Shown here piece by piece: positions 35,600 to 47,794 of a stretch of DNA of 64,000 nt. Position 1 is the first letter of the stretch. Every line of letters begins with the position of its first letter. The translations under genes were made by a program, and so were the position numbers. The stretch is from NCBI GenBank assembly GCA_003118195.1, contig BEXV01000253.1, forward strand, positions 166,890 to 230,889, read 5' to 3'. This stretch comes from Hemicentrotus pulcherrimus (Eukaryota; Echinodermata; Echinoidea; Camarodonta; Strongylocentrotidae). The notes under the pieces are model-generated. The model was not told the DNA's origin, did no database searches, and saw only the letters and a program-made list of their open reading frames with translations.

Positions 35600-35980
35600 C
35601 TAGTTGTAGCGTGTGACCGTGCGGCGTAAACATCAAGTGATTCGTTATGCTAGAGAGCGTGACATAGAGAAGGAGGGTAGGAGAGGGTAGCACTATTCAC
35701 AGGTTTCTGCTCAGTGTAGAAGATAAAGAAGTGAAGTACTTTTGCATGTCAGCTAAGTTTCTTGCACAACTGAGCATTTTAGCTTTTCCTTAATCCCTCT
35801 ATAATTTTTACCTTTGCCTTTTCTTTAAATTCCCATCAGATCTTTTACTTTAATCTTCATTTTAACTATTGTCTCTATTTTGATCTCTATCATTAACAAC
35901 GATACCATTAGAAGTTATAATTGTTATGTACATCTATTTTTGATACGCACCACATAGTATCTGCAATACAATTGTCCGGC

Positions 35981-36490
35981 TTAAAGGTAATACAAAGTTT
36001 TGGGAAATTTTGAAAATTTGGTGGATAATGATTCTTTACAATTTTGATATATTTGGATGCCCCGGTGGATGTACAATAAGCACTAAAAAAATTAGCCCCT
36101 AAAACACTTCTGCTTTCGAGAAAAAATGAAAATAAAAATTTATCAGTACTCCCGATAAAATTTGATAAATTTCAAATAGCGCATACGGCTGTACAATGGT
36201 AGCTGCGACCCTGAAAATTTCAGAATATGTAGTTGTGATATATACCTACCAAACGGGAATAGCTTATCGGTCAAAATTAGTCAAGAAACATTGTTCTATA
36301 GCTTAATTAATATCTTGACCTTGAGAGGGCGCTTTACAACATAAAGAGTTTGTTATTAATAATTTCATAACTTCAGACTCGATTTCAACCGCGACAACGA
36401 TCACTGCATATTGTAGGATCGCATATGCTTCCAATATGTTCATTTGAACCAAATTCATGACCCCATTCCAAAACTTTGTAATACCTTTAA
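35981..36490. mobile_element. TTAA-flanked MITE, second family
   Basis: TTAA at 35981-35984 is followed by AGGTAATACAAAGTTTTGG. The right end carries the inverse, CCAAAACTTTGTAATACCT, followed by TTAA at 36487-36490, so 18 of 19 terminal bases match. The interior is AT-rich without a transposase frame. The TTAA duplication points to piggyBac-type mobilisation, but the terminal sequence differs from the 7978/18026/46239 family. Confidence 0.85.
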
Positions 36491-36860
36491 ATAACTTTGA
36501 ATTAAAAAAAATCCTTACCCAATAATATAATAAATCTCTCCCAACTCATCATAAAGATATCCCAATTCACCTTATATCCTGTAGTACATTCATATATTGC
36601 TTCCTTCAATTCTTGTTTTCCTTCCTTATTTCCTGTTTTCCAACTCAAATTATTTTACTTTCTACAAAAGAATATAAAAAAATCAGATAAAAAGTGTGTG
36701 GCATTGGTTACATCTATCGACCCATATTAGTTCACCTTTTCATTTCCTCCAGCCATGGTCTGTTTTCTCTTCACTTACTATCTTCCTCCTGAATTCTTTC
36801 TTCAGCCCCACACATTAGAATGCATGCAAGCAAGCATCTATCTATGTAGGTCTACAAATG

Positions 36861-37105
36861 AAGAGTTTGATTCCAAAAGGAGCTAAATACATTTTTGTAA
36901 CTTCAGAGAGAAAGAGGAATACCAGATTTTGTACAGGCGTCTATGGAAAAGTGATATTAGAAGGTGCATTTTTTCATAATTGCTCCCAAAATTTAGGTAA
37001 ATAATTTTTGTACAAAGACGGGTATTTATGTGAACAATGTTCTGATATCAATAACTCAATTTTCATCTTAAGTGGATTTAGCTCCTTTTGGAATTAAAGC
37101 TCTTT
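36861..37105. mobile_element. fold-back MITE with ~30-bp TIRs
   Basis: AAGAGTTTGATTCCAAAAGG and GAGCTAAAT at the left are mirrored by ATTTAGCTCC, TTTTGGAATTAAAGCTCTT at the right. The TIRs differ by a 1-bp indel and two or three substitutions. No clear target duplication and no coding frame. Confidence 0.75.
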
Positions 37106-37109
37106 GAAT

Positions 37110-38770
37110 AGATGTCATCGCCCTACAATGTGTGTTTGTATATGTGTGATAGGCTACCTACCCTTTCAGTATAATTGCTTCTGTAGCTCGCTGGCTCAAG
37201 ATGTTTGTTTGTGCCATTAGAGGGTTCTGTTACCACGCACTAACACACCTCAATAAACTTGAATTACTAAAATAAAATCATTGCTCGTTTTCCTGTTATG
37301 TTCTTCAGTTAATAACAATTTCCTATAGTTTCATGCTACACCTGGAATTATGCAAGCGAGTATTCTTTTTACCTAAAATTGTTTGTTCGAATTTAAAATT
37401 TCCTATAGCATAGCTAGAAAAATGTACAGCATAGCTAGAAAAATGTACACGATTCACTGGTAAATATGTACATGTAGCTTAATTAAGCTCTACTCCTGAG
37501 AATTTCGGAATAGATAATACATATAAATAGTCCAGATTTGTGTGCCAATGTGAAGAAGAAGAAAATCGTATACTAATGTACATAAATATCTGAGTTGAGC
37601 TTGGGGAAAGGAGAGGATCGAGCCAGTTGTTTTTCTAGATTGTACTCTAAGCTACTTGCTCAATTATCATCTTTGACCAAAATAACTTAGAAACTGGACA
37701 TGATGGGGCCCTCCTAAGTCCACACAAATGCAGACAAATATATACGGTTCATGACTCCACATGTAGCTTGGGGCTTGGAAAGTGATTGGACTCATAACAA
37801 GATGTATCCAAGAGTTATTTGGGCAAGCATTAGTATTCTTCAAGTATTGTCACCTAAGAGTCAACAGGGAGATTTCTTGCTCGAGTGCTACTGGCGTTCC
37901 CTCTGCCTGTCAGCTTGGACCGCACCTTCAGGTATATGTGACACACAACCCCTCACAAGGCATGCATTTGTGTATTATGCTCGAAATGCAAATGATGGTC
38001 GTACCTCGAATGAAGTGGTATGGAAAGATCTGGCTGTGGGATAGTGTGTGGTGTATGGATGTTGTTTTGGGTCAGTGCAATGAGGAGGATTCAATGCTTA
38101 TAATTAAGAGATGGATAATAACCTTGGAGCTATATCTCATCTTTGGAAGGTGGAGGGGAAAAAGAATGATTGGCAGTATGAAGGAGAAAGAAAATTAGAT
38201 TTGAAAAAATACTCCCATAATACCCAAAAACATATAATTTAATCAAAGATGTTTGGAGAAAATAGACAATGCTTAAAGATGAATGAATTTGAAATTGATT
38301 TTGTTTTGAAAATCCTACTTTGTATTTATTCATGGATGGAGAGAATCACCTTGAAATTAGACTCAACATCTCAATAAAGAGTAGAATACCAAGATGCTCA
38401 CAGCATTGCATTACTTTCCTAGTACATGTAAGTCAATTAACTCATTACTTATTTCCATTTACTGAAAGTGATTTTGATTTACTCCAGATGCATATATTCA
38501 TGAAGCACACAAATTTGCAGGCCGATCCTGACAAAAGTAGGCAGTATTTATGGGGGCCAGTATTTTCTCTATCATTTCTTCATTTGACAACAGTGAATCG
38601 GCCTAACTTTGTACAAATTGCATGCTGATGCTGACGAGGTGATCAAGAGCGTCTACTTGGTTAGGCCTAAGGGAGTCATGTAGTCGGTGTTGTGGTTTAT
38701 CTTCCAGCACATCACTCTCTCTTTACCAGAACGTTAGACATTCATCACATAGGACGATCAGATCCTATCT
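37110..38770. other. AT-rich DNA; ambiguous overlapping frames
   Basis: Two long plus-strand frames overlap at 37751-38198 (97 and 138 codons). A CpG-containing piece (about 37858-37929) ends in a good donor, TTCAGGTATATG, but all three frames are open through it, so no coding frame can be chosen. Confidence 0.35.
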
Positions 38771-38774
38771 CTGC

Positions 38775-38850
38775 TCTGTCTGTCTCCCTGTCTGTCTGTC
38801 TGTCTGTCTGTCTGTCTCCCTGTCTGTCTGTCTATCTGTCTCTATGTTTT
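38775..38850 (+). repeat. (TCTG)n microsatellite
   Basis: A TCTG tetramer array with a few TCTCCC and TCTA interruptions. Confidence 0.95.
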
Positions 38851-38943
38851 ATCAGTTCTAGCTTTGCCATATGGCCCTTATTCACGCTCTGTAACTCACT
38901 AACTTTCTCTTTTTCTTGAAGTCTGTCATATGTTTTATCTTCA

Positions 38944-39100
38944 GTCTCTCTCTCTCTCTCTCTCTCTCTTGCTCTCTTTATCTGTTTCTCTCTCTCTCCC
39001 ACTCTCTTTATCTCTATCTTTCACTCTATCTATCTCTGTCTCTGCCTCTCTCTGTCCCTTTCTTCTCTCTATCTCTCACTCTATCTCTGTCTCCCCATCC
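38944..39100 (+). repeat. (CT)n-rich tract
   Basis: A pure CT run to about 38968, then degenerate CTAT, CTTT and CTGT tetramers. The plus-strand frames over it are repeat translations. Confidence 0.95.
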
Positions 39101-39641
39101 CTTCCTCTGACACTGATGTTATGCGTTGATAAATCATTTTAACATTATTCCCAGCTTGTCAGCTGTCATCCATACAAACCCACAACCCATACACAGAAAA
39201 TATAAGAGAACCAGAGGACTGTAATAGTAAGTATGATGTAAGACCACCAATCAGCTGCTCCTATGCAGTATTGACAGAGGTGATTAAATATAAATACACT
39301 CTAGAGGGAGCTATTACACTTTGGCATGCTCTGCTTCATTGATGAGCCTGCACTAGCACACACAGGCCTGAATGCAATCAAGTCTGTGCCGCTTCCATGC
39401 AATTAATTGGCATTTTTATGAACTGATGGATCTGCCATACTTATCAATGTAAGGGTTCTTTGGTTGATAATATCAACAACGAAATGCGATCAATAATAGA
39501 CCTTCAACGGGGGCTATTTCCATGTAAGGCAGACTCACAGATGGACTAAAATCAAGACACAGAATGCAGTAAGTGTTGAACATCTAAATAATGAAGATTA
39601 GACGGTACAATTTCCCAAACGATTTGTTATTATAAACTTAC

Positions 39642-39750
39642 CTCTAATTTGGTCTTGTACTTTTTCTTCTCCTTCTTGCTCTTCTTCTCCTTTTCCTTGC
39701 TCTTGTCATCCTTTTTGTCATCTTTTTTATCCTCTTTCTTGTCATCTTTC
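39642..39750 (-). CDS. exon coding a Lys/Asp/Glu-rich linker
   Basis: This is the best exon in the window. On the minus strand an acceptor (TTTTCCCCACTTGCAG) precedes a 109-bp segment that ends GAG before a consensus donor GTAAGTTTA. Only one frame is fully open: one base finishing a codon, then 36 codons reading KDDKKEDKKDDKKDDKSKEK, then EKKSKKEKKKYKTKLE. It ends in phase 0. Such highly charged segments are usually disordered linkers or nuclear/cytoplasmic tails. Cyclic-nucleotide-gated channel alpha subunits have a similar Lys/Glu-rich linker before S1, but many unrelated proteins do too, so no name is given. Candidate downstream exons in matching phase are at 35531-35599 and 25049-25204. 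Confidence 0.65.
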
Positions 39751-39759
39751 CTGCAAGTG

Positions 39760-42140
39760 GGGAAAATCAATTGTAAAAAATAGAATGTTTATATGCAGTT
39801 AAGCAATAGCAGTCAGGTAAAACCAAATCTACCAAAATAAATATTTAAATTGTTTTTCAGTTTATCAATTTATAAGATAAAATTTACTTTATTAATATAT
39901 TTTTTGGAACTTCTAGTTAATACTAGACTAGCATTTAGATTCTTATCAATTCATAAATACCAACAATACAACATGTGAGAGTTTCCATATCTTTTACATC
40001 ACAACAAGCCACCAAGTAAACAACACATTCCTCTTCACAGCTCCTTTTTTCACTAAAAACTTATTCAAAACACTTGAAAATAAGGACATTCACCTCAACA
40101 TAAAGATTTACTGCCATATCATGATAATTTTGAGGATTTAAAAATATTTTGAAAATTGAAGAAAAAAAAATCCAAATAAATAACTGCTTTTCAAATTTCA
40201 ACCTTGCCAAAAATGCTCTAAATTCAAAAAATATATCTACCATGACAAAATTTATAAAAATATGCAACAAAACTTCATAGAGATAGAGAGTGAGAGTACC
40301 ATATTTAAAAAAATTTTAGGCATGTACAATCCTGATAATTTGTAAACTGGACAATGCAATGTAACAATACCAATGCCAGAAACACGCTTCTATAGACACT
40401 AATGCTCTAATATTGACAAAGATAAACTCCAATCCAAGACACAAACCCATTATCAGCCGTTATGTCAACGAAGAAGCAATGTTAATGATTACAACAAATA
40501 TCCAGAGAAATCTCTGCTCCCCTCAGAGAGGTGCGCTGTGTACACACTTCATCGTGTTTGTTCGCAAAGATACTTCAGGAACAGCAGTTTATAGGCTTTG
40601 TATTATCCAATTTGAAGTGAGAAAAGCATACATTAAGCATGTTATGTATATGATTTTTACTGAGGATATTGCCTTGATATAATCTTAGTTCTCTTATCAA
40701 AGGCTTACTGATTTGTCCTACGAAATTGATAAAATATTATCAACAACCTCCAAGACTTGGCAATCAATTTTTAGGACATCTATGAACAACAATATCATAT
40801 GTGCTAAATGCAAGTTAAATTTAAGAAATTATTCATGCAGGGTACAATGAAGCACATGGATAGGGGATTTGTTAAAGGATCTATGGAGAGACAAAAATGA
40901 AAGAGAACCTTTAAGTTTGATAATGTGAAAATCACGAAAACTATTTGATATTATTCAGTATACTAGCTATGGTCTAGTGTACATGAATCACACTTTGTGG
41001 GACTGTACAGAGAAATCTAAATCTCACACAATGATTACAATTATATGAGCAAGACCAGTACGACCAAAGAGTAACTTGTTGGTACGACCTACATATCCTT
41101 CAAACTTGTTTTTTGAGGGGACGGCAAAAAAGCAATACAGTATTAATAACTCATGAACATTTACAATGTAATAGTCATATTTTTATTTTTATTGTGATTA
41201 GAAATAGATTCTCATTCCTGTTAGGCGTAATACCATTAATATTTACAGCAGAATGTAATGGATCTTATTCCCAAAATACTACAAGTATTATAGCCACAGC
41301 CTCATGATTGATGAAAATACGCCCAAATGACCACTAAAGGAGAGGGGGCAGTAAATGACTTATTGATTAAAGTTACATCGCAATTCAATTCCCAATGGTC
41401 AGTTTTATTGCGTTTTGTGATGTCATAATGTATTAATGGGCTCAGGGGGCTACAAAGAGCTCTAGAGCGCTGTTACCAATCTGTCAACCATATGTTACAG
41501 CAGTGTCAGCAGCTTACGAGACTTTAGGAGACCAGCATGTAATAGGCAATATTCCTTCATCCAAAACATGCACAGCACCTATGACCTAAAAACTCATTGA
41601 AGCTCTCAAGAAATTACATGCATCATTAAACCAAAGTGAAATTAGAACAGTGTTACTAAATATAATTCAGAAAGCAATTTATATTGAATCTCTTGATACT
41701 AATTTGAATGATGAAGTGATTTTCAGATTTAAAAAAAAATTCATACAGATCTTTTCAAAAAATGGTTCAAGTTTTGAGGTTAATACACAGATTTGTCAAA
41801 GATACATGTAAATGTAATTTTTTCTGATTTCACATACGTACATTTATTCTTAATATCCTAAATGTTGATAGCGATGTCAAAAAGTTTTTTCAAAAATACT
41901 GAGCATTTTACCATCTTTTGGTTACATTCCTCTTTAAATCAACATAGATTTGAGAAGGGGGAAAAGTCCTTAAATTTTAGGCATTGATAAGATTTAACTC
42001 ACCAAAACAATTTTTAGTAACACAAGTTTATCAATTTGCAATCACTACCTCCTCATTCTAATACATTCCACATTCAAAGCGCTGCATTATGTGGGTGTAC
42101 AGAGGTAACAATCAGAGATGAAGCCTACATACATCGAGTT
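39760..42140. other. AT-rich DNA without recognised gene
   Basis: It would be intron upstream of the Lys-rich exon if that gene continues to the right. The plus-strand frame at 40413-40682 (89 codons) has no motif or splice sites I can support. Confidence 0.4.
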
Positions 42141-42229
42141 CCTATTTTCACAAAGTGACGGTAGTGAGGAAAATCCGCACGCAAATTGTATGCGATTTTC
42201 ATTCACTACCATCACTTCGTGAAAATAGG
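42141..42229. mobile_element. short hairpin element (~40-bp arms)
   Basis: CCTATTTTCACAAAGTGACG and GTAGTGA at the left pair with the inverse TCACTACCATCACTTCGTG, AAAATAGG at the right, with about five mismatches and a loop of roughly 11 bp. It could be a very small MITE, or a transcribed hairpin of pre-miRNA size. No target duplication is visible. Confidence 0.65.
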
Positions 42230-42360
42230 GACGATCATACATCAAATTAATGTTCTGATTAAGTACCCCCCTTGACTTAAATTAAATTAAATAGTTATCT
42301 ATTAACTATTAACTCACTTCTTTTTCTCTCTCCTCAATCCTTTATCCTCTATCCTCCCCC

Positions 42361-42415
42361 CTCTCCCTCTCTCTCTCTCTATCTCACACATACACACACA
42401 CACACACCCACAAAC
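42361..42415 (+). repeat. compound (CT)n-(CA)n microsatellite
   Basis: A CT-rich run is followed by CACACATACACACACACACAC. Confidence 0.9.
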
Positions 42416-42419
42416 ACGT

Positions 42420-45400
42420 TCTCTCCTGTACAGATCCATCTAGAAATCATTCTATATGCTATCCTATTCCTCTTCTCAGTTTTCTGCCCACCATTCTTTG
42501 ATCTCCTTTAATAACTTCCTCCTTATTTTCATTTTCCATCTTTTCTCCGCCCTTTCTTCCACTCTCCTGTATCTAGGCACTTGCCTCTTCAGTTTCTAGT
42601 CCTTTATTATGTACCTGAAGGTCAAAACCAATTTCATGATCCTATAAATCAAGACCATTTCAAGGTCCTAAAACACCACCTGTTCCTTTCCCAAAACACT
42701 TATCCTCCTCATGTTGCCATCTTCTCCTCCTCTCCTCCCCTACTCTCCCTCCCACTCCTCCGCATCCATTACACATTTGCATCCACGCTCCATTTCAGCG
42801 CATCTCATGTATCTTCCTGCACAGCTGCCCCCCTTCTAACCCCCCATTTTTATGCATAGAGTGCATCCGAATCTAACACGTCCAATTTCATTTCATTTGG
42901 CCCACACATTAGCTCTTCTCCGCAAGTTCAGCACGGTGACGTGCTACATGTAGCTGCGTAGAGTAAACATAAAGAACGAGGATGAGTTGTGAGATACATC
43001 AATGTCTTTTCACAGAGATACACTTCATGAATATTAGTCATGTTTTGAGGCTCCAGCGCAATTATTCATGAAGAAATGTTTACCCACCCTTCGGCTGCAG
43101 CTAAAATAGGTGATAGGCCTAAATGCACGTTCAAGTTAATATTTTAACACCAGTAATTTCATCAAGTGAAGCTTGTGATGAATTGATTTGTTCTTTATTT
43201 CTAAACAGATTTTCTTGTTAACATTTTTAACATTGTAATAAAATCTTTAGTGAAATGTAACAGATAAGTCATAATATATGAACATGTATCAGGCCCTACA
43301 TGTATGTCACAGTCAGCAATTTAAATGATGAGTACACTGAAATGTGTTTTGTAGATGTAAATGCAATATAAAAACTTGAAAATGTTTAAAATTCTTTCTT
43401 TGCCTATAGAACAAATTTACTCCCAGGCAAACAATGTACTTCTCAATCAGCAAAGATTAATATTTTAGACTTGACTTTGACTTAGTTTAAAACATATGTC
43501 AAAAGAGAGTTTGTGCTTACAGGCTATCTACATCTCGCAGGTCTATGACCCTGTTTATACCTCTACACCGCCATCCCAGGGGGGCAATACCGTACCCCTC
43601 CTTGGCATATGGAGTACCTACAAACCCAAACATCCCCTTCCCTTGGAAATTATATTACCCCTTCCTAGGAGTAACGCTTAAATTAGCAGCCTCCTCCCAC
43701 ACATTTATTACACCCTTCTGCTCTAGGACTTGATATCCTAGATGAATTTGCCTGCTTAGAGCCAGAAGGTCATTATCTCATATACTTTAATACAAGGTCA
43801 ACACCCTTCTGGCGCTCAACAGATGAATTCTAGAGGATGTGGCCCAAGGTCAGGTATTGGCCAGGCACTGGCGCTGAACTTGGAAAAAGAATGTTTAACA
43901 CTAACTATGAAGAAATTGAGGTTCTAAAAGGACCATCCTCTTTCAGTAAACAGTAGGAAAAAATATAACCTCATTATAAAATACAAGCCCTTTCTCTGCA
44001 ATATCTGATAAGTTTGATGCAAGCATTTCAACATTACTTTCTTGTGATATATTGTCAAGCATCCATTGTATTTAAAAGTGATTTTCTTTTGTTGGACCGT
44101 TTAAACTGTAGCATTTTAGGCAAGGGTAGCTCTGAAATGAAATTCATAAATCTCCAATGTTGATTTTCCAATTTGTGAAGTTTCTGATCTATCACTGAAA
44201 AGGGTAATGTGTCGATAACACACACAAAACAATTTATCCCGAATGTTCCACACTCCATACATCTTCCAGACGTGTCTCCATCATGACCTCCCCTAATCAT
44301 ACCCCTACCTCCCTCCATCTTCACTTCTTCCCATCTTTCTCTCTGGCCCCTCCTTCCTCTTCCCTACAATGTAAGTATCGTCCTTTATTTACAAGGTTTA
44401 GTAAGAGGGAAAGAAGATAGAATAACAAAAAATCCTCCTCCTTCTGTCATCCCTCCATTTTCACTTCTTCCCATCTTCTTCTCCCATCCTCAGTGCACAA
44501 GGTCAAGGAGGAGGGGGATGATTGAGGACAGTATTCCAAGGATGTAACACATTTAGGAGGAGACAGAGAATCTGGTTCACGTTTGATCACCTGCCCACAG
44601 GTGTGTTTCCATTGCCCCAAACAAGATTGAGCTTGAGATATTAGAGCGATCTTAGAGCAATCATGGTTGCTCTAAAGAGCAGTTCAAGTTTAAAAGTTCC
44701 CCAGCTTCACTAGCCCAATCCAAGCAATGCCCACTTGCCCAAGGAGTTAGCAGCTGAAGAGCATACCAGAGCCAGGAGAGCACAGAGTCAGAAAAGCATT
44801 AACTCTGTTTAAGTATTTGATTGAACACCCTTGTGACTCTAAATGGGTGCTTTCATAGTCGGATGGCATCTTCTTCAGTGATATAACCCACTAATTGGCT
44901 AAATACTTCACAAACAATCCCTAATTGACTTGGGATAATCTACATCTATCTATCAGATTATCATCATCATCATGGTATGCTTGCCCATTGGGTTCATAGC
45001 TCTACCTGATATATCCAAAGTGCAACAATGGAATCACTCACTCTTCCCATCTACACTGCGAAATAAGCTTGAGGTAGTTGTGATCAGGCTTATTCCCTGG
45101 ATCAAAATAAGAAGGTTATTTTGGAAACTTGGCTCATGAAAACGAGCTTATTCAGGAGACACGGAGTCTGGTTCAGGTTTGCTCACCTGTGTAGAAAACC
45201 TTTGAAGGGAAATGGGGCCCAAATCAAACTTTCACACATCTAGTCCCACATCTAATCATGTGTGTACTCAGCTCTTCCATAGGTAAATACATGTCCACGC
45301 CAAAGGAAGGAAAGACTTCTACACCCACTTATAAATAGTATGTTCTATCACATTCATCAAACATAAAAGATGATAGGTTACTTAACAATTCTAAAAAGTT

Positions 45401-46230
45401 TATCAAACTTTCAATTTTTTTCAAAGAACATTTCAATGCATTTACATTATAAAAGGGACAACAACAAAATTGTGTTACTATCCCTTTAATAATAATTTGT
45501 TGTGGTTTTCTCAAGAAATTGCCAATTCATACAAACAGCCGCCTCCTGTATTAGAAATGCTTCCTATTTTGACCACATTTTTTCTTAATTAAAGCACTCT
45601 CATAAATGATGGATCTCTTCATAGCCTGTTTCCATATCAAAGGTGAAGTCCACCCTAATATTAATCTGGTTTTAATAAAAGCAGACAAATGGGAGGGGCC
45701 TCGCAAGATAAGCTACAGAGTCACCAATTTATGTTTGATTGATTGAACCTTTAAACATTCATAAATTCTTTATTTTAATTAGTTTTTTTGCTCAAACTTT
45801 CACTGACCTGTTTCTCTCATTTTCTACTTTTATCAAAACTTAATATCCCGGTGGCCTTCCCCTGTAACTAAGCTCTACTGTATTGTATTTTTCTTTCGTA
45901 TTTAGCTTTAAATTTCATAGGCCTGCATCTTTTCCTCTTTTGCCATATTATCTATCTGTGTTTTCCTTATCCTACCCTTAATACTCTTCTTCATTTAACC
46001 TTCCCTGTTGAACTGAACTTTTTTCTCCCATTGCAATGTCATGAATGTCATAAGGCTAAAGTTGTTACTTTTCTAGTCCCTGCACTTTGTCAGAAAGATC
46101 CCCAGTGAACAATTAAATGTCATTCCATTTTATCTGGAAGATGATATCAGTCTCTGGCTCTGGCATTATATTACCAGGAGTAGCATCCTCCTAGGCACAA
46201 TCAAAGCCCACATAGAAAACTCAGACATCC
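42420..46230. other. no gene recognised; diverged repeat pair
   Basis: Related segments occur at 44556-44593 (AGGAGACAGAGAATCTGG, then TTCACGTTTGATCACCTG) and 45152-45188 (AGGAGACACGGAGTCTGG, then TTCAGGTTTGCTCACCTG), probably two fragments of one dispersed repeat. The AAAGGTGAAGTCCACCCTAA at 45640 resembles the start of another dispersed repeat I associate with sea urchins, but no matching inverse end was found. Confidence 0.4.
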
Positions 46231-46238
46231 ATATTACT

Positions 46239-46350
46239 TTAAAGATAAAGTTGAGTTCTGGTCATGCGATTGTATTGTGAAAGAAACAGTGTGGAATCGA
46301 TCAGAAAAAGTTGATCCTGTAGCATAGTAAGAACTCAACCTTTTCTTTAA
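46239..46350. mobile_element. TTAA-flanked MITE, copy 3, internally deleted
   Basis: TTAA borders lie at 46239-46242 and 46347-46350. The left about 90 bp match copies at 7978 and 18026. The sequence then jumps after GCATAG straight to the right-end GAACTCAACCTT, so about 280 interior bases are missing. Both termini are kept, as expected for a mobilisable deletion derivative. Confidence 0.85.
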
Positions 46351-47083
46351 AGTTTAACAATGTTAAATCTGAGATGCATGGCCCTACGTGTTATCAGTGT
46401 CTGTGATATGGTGCCTCAAAAAAGTAAAAACCTTTGAGTGACCGGTTTTACTATACTCGGTTCCCCAATAGACTGTAGTGTTATGAAAACCGTTTGGCAA
46501 ACGCAACATTTGATTTCGATTTTCAATCATAAATATCTTTATAATCATACAGGCGATCGGCTTGTAAAAGTAATGGGGTTCCTGACTGACCTAAAGGTTT
46601 ATAATTATCATTGCAGCATGAGCTAAATCACAGAGTTTTTTTAAAGGATCTATGACAAAGTTACCGGGTCCCTTTAAATTGCAAACTTAATATCCTTGGC
46701 TAGAGCATATTACATTAATAAATATTACACACTATGAATGATATAATTACCACCGCGCCCCATCCATTCAACCACCCCCCCCCCCTGCCCTTTCCATCCA
46801 ACCCCTTCCCCATCCCATATAACCATAAATAGAGAATGAATTTATGTCTTTCATCATGGTATGGGGAGCTCTGGGGAGTTTGAGGGTTCAATGACCAGGA
46901 TATAAATGGGGTTTGTAGCCTGGCTCACAGGAGTAAGCCTATAGGGTATTGTCAATGTCCCAGGTATGGGAGGAGAAAACTGTCAGACTGGTTGTGATGT
47001 GATGAAAGGTCTGTACCAGACAGTGTGACCAGGAATGTTCAGTAATAGTTTGATGGACCTACTCTTATAGTCTTTCTTTCCAG

Positions 47084-47215
47084 GAATTGCCAGAACTGGT
47101 CCATAGTATACAAATATTGACTGCTTTGAGGGGCATGGTTCAAGCAATTGCCCAAGGTGACATCGAAACTGAAGTGTGCCCCGAAAAGAAGTTGAGGGGC
47201 ACAGTGCAATCATGA
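47084..47215 (+). CDS. weak candidate exon, unknown protein
   Basis: A good acceptor (TATAGTCTTTCTTTCCAG) at 47083 opens a plus-strand frame of 43 codons, ELPELVHSIQILTALRGMVQ then AIAQGDIETEVCPEKKLRG, to a TGA at 47213-47215. An internal CAAGGTGACA could act as donor after 73 bp. The composition is protein-like, but the frame is short, no partner exon was found, and it lies just left of a composite transposon (47276-48031), so it may be a piece of a mobile element. Confidence 0.2.
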   Translation, partial: ELPELVHSIQILTALRGMVQAIAQGDIETEVCPEKKLRGTVQS

Positions 47216-47523
47216 TGCGCAAGAACAACTATGTGCAGTAAGAAAAATTTGCAACACTGCCCAGCAGTCTGTAAAAGTGCTGTAGTCAAACGTTTAACCG
47301 TCCGGTATCCGACCGCCTATGGCGGATTCCGTTTTCAATTGGACGGTTTAGTTTTTCCGTTTTGTTTTTTTGTTTTTGTTTTTGTTTTAAATATTTTTTT
47401 TTATATTTAAGTTTCGATTTATGGCGCTATGCCTGGCAATCTCTCCCAGCTCAGTAATCAGTGTGTTGACTCACCACTTGGAAACTACAACATCACTCAA
47501 TTTGTCTGTCATCTTGGTTTGAA

Positions 47524-47743
47524 AGTAATTTTTCTATAACAAATGGTGTATCACAAGGTTCTATCCTAGGTACTCCATTGTCAGAAATTTAGAGGATGCT
47601 ATTCATATCATGCATGACTATTGATGTTTGCATGGCATAGAACACAGTGTTTCTGCTAGGTGATGTGATGAGGCTGGTGTGGGACACTTGGTATCATGAA
47701 GCCTTAGAGTCTGGACCTGTTTTTAATTTACATTAATGATCTT
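47524..47743 (+). pseudogene. non-LTR reverse-transcriptase remnants
   Basis: Two pieces of the LINE reverse-transcriptase signature are readable. SNFSITNGVSQGSILGTPL is at 47524-47580, and LFLIYINDL is at 47717-47743 in another frame. In intact elements these are parts of one continuous motif (GVPQGSILGPLLFLIYINDL-type). Here about 130 bp of unrelated sequence separates them and the frame changes, so the copy is dead and probably interrupted by a further insertion. Confidence 0.75.
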
Positions 47744-47794
47744 GTACACATTCTTCTACAAAGACATTGTGGGGTTTTTTTCCCAAAAAATAGG

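Noticed and set aside
37751..38198. Two overlapping plus-strand frames (97 and 138 codons), with a good donor at about 37929
   Set aside because: All three frames are open through the CpG-containing part, so there is no frame preference, and the acceptor is poor.
39642..39750. Naming the Lys-rich exon as a cyclic-nucleotide-gated channel linker
   Set aside because: Low-complexity charged sequence is shared by many proteins, and no S1 or cyclic-nucleotide-binding exon was found in the window.
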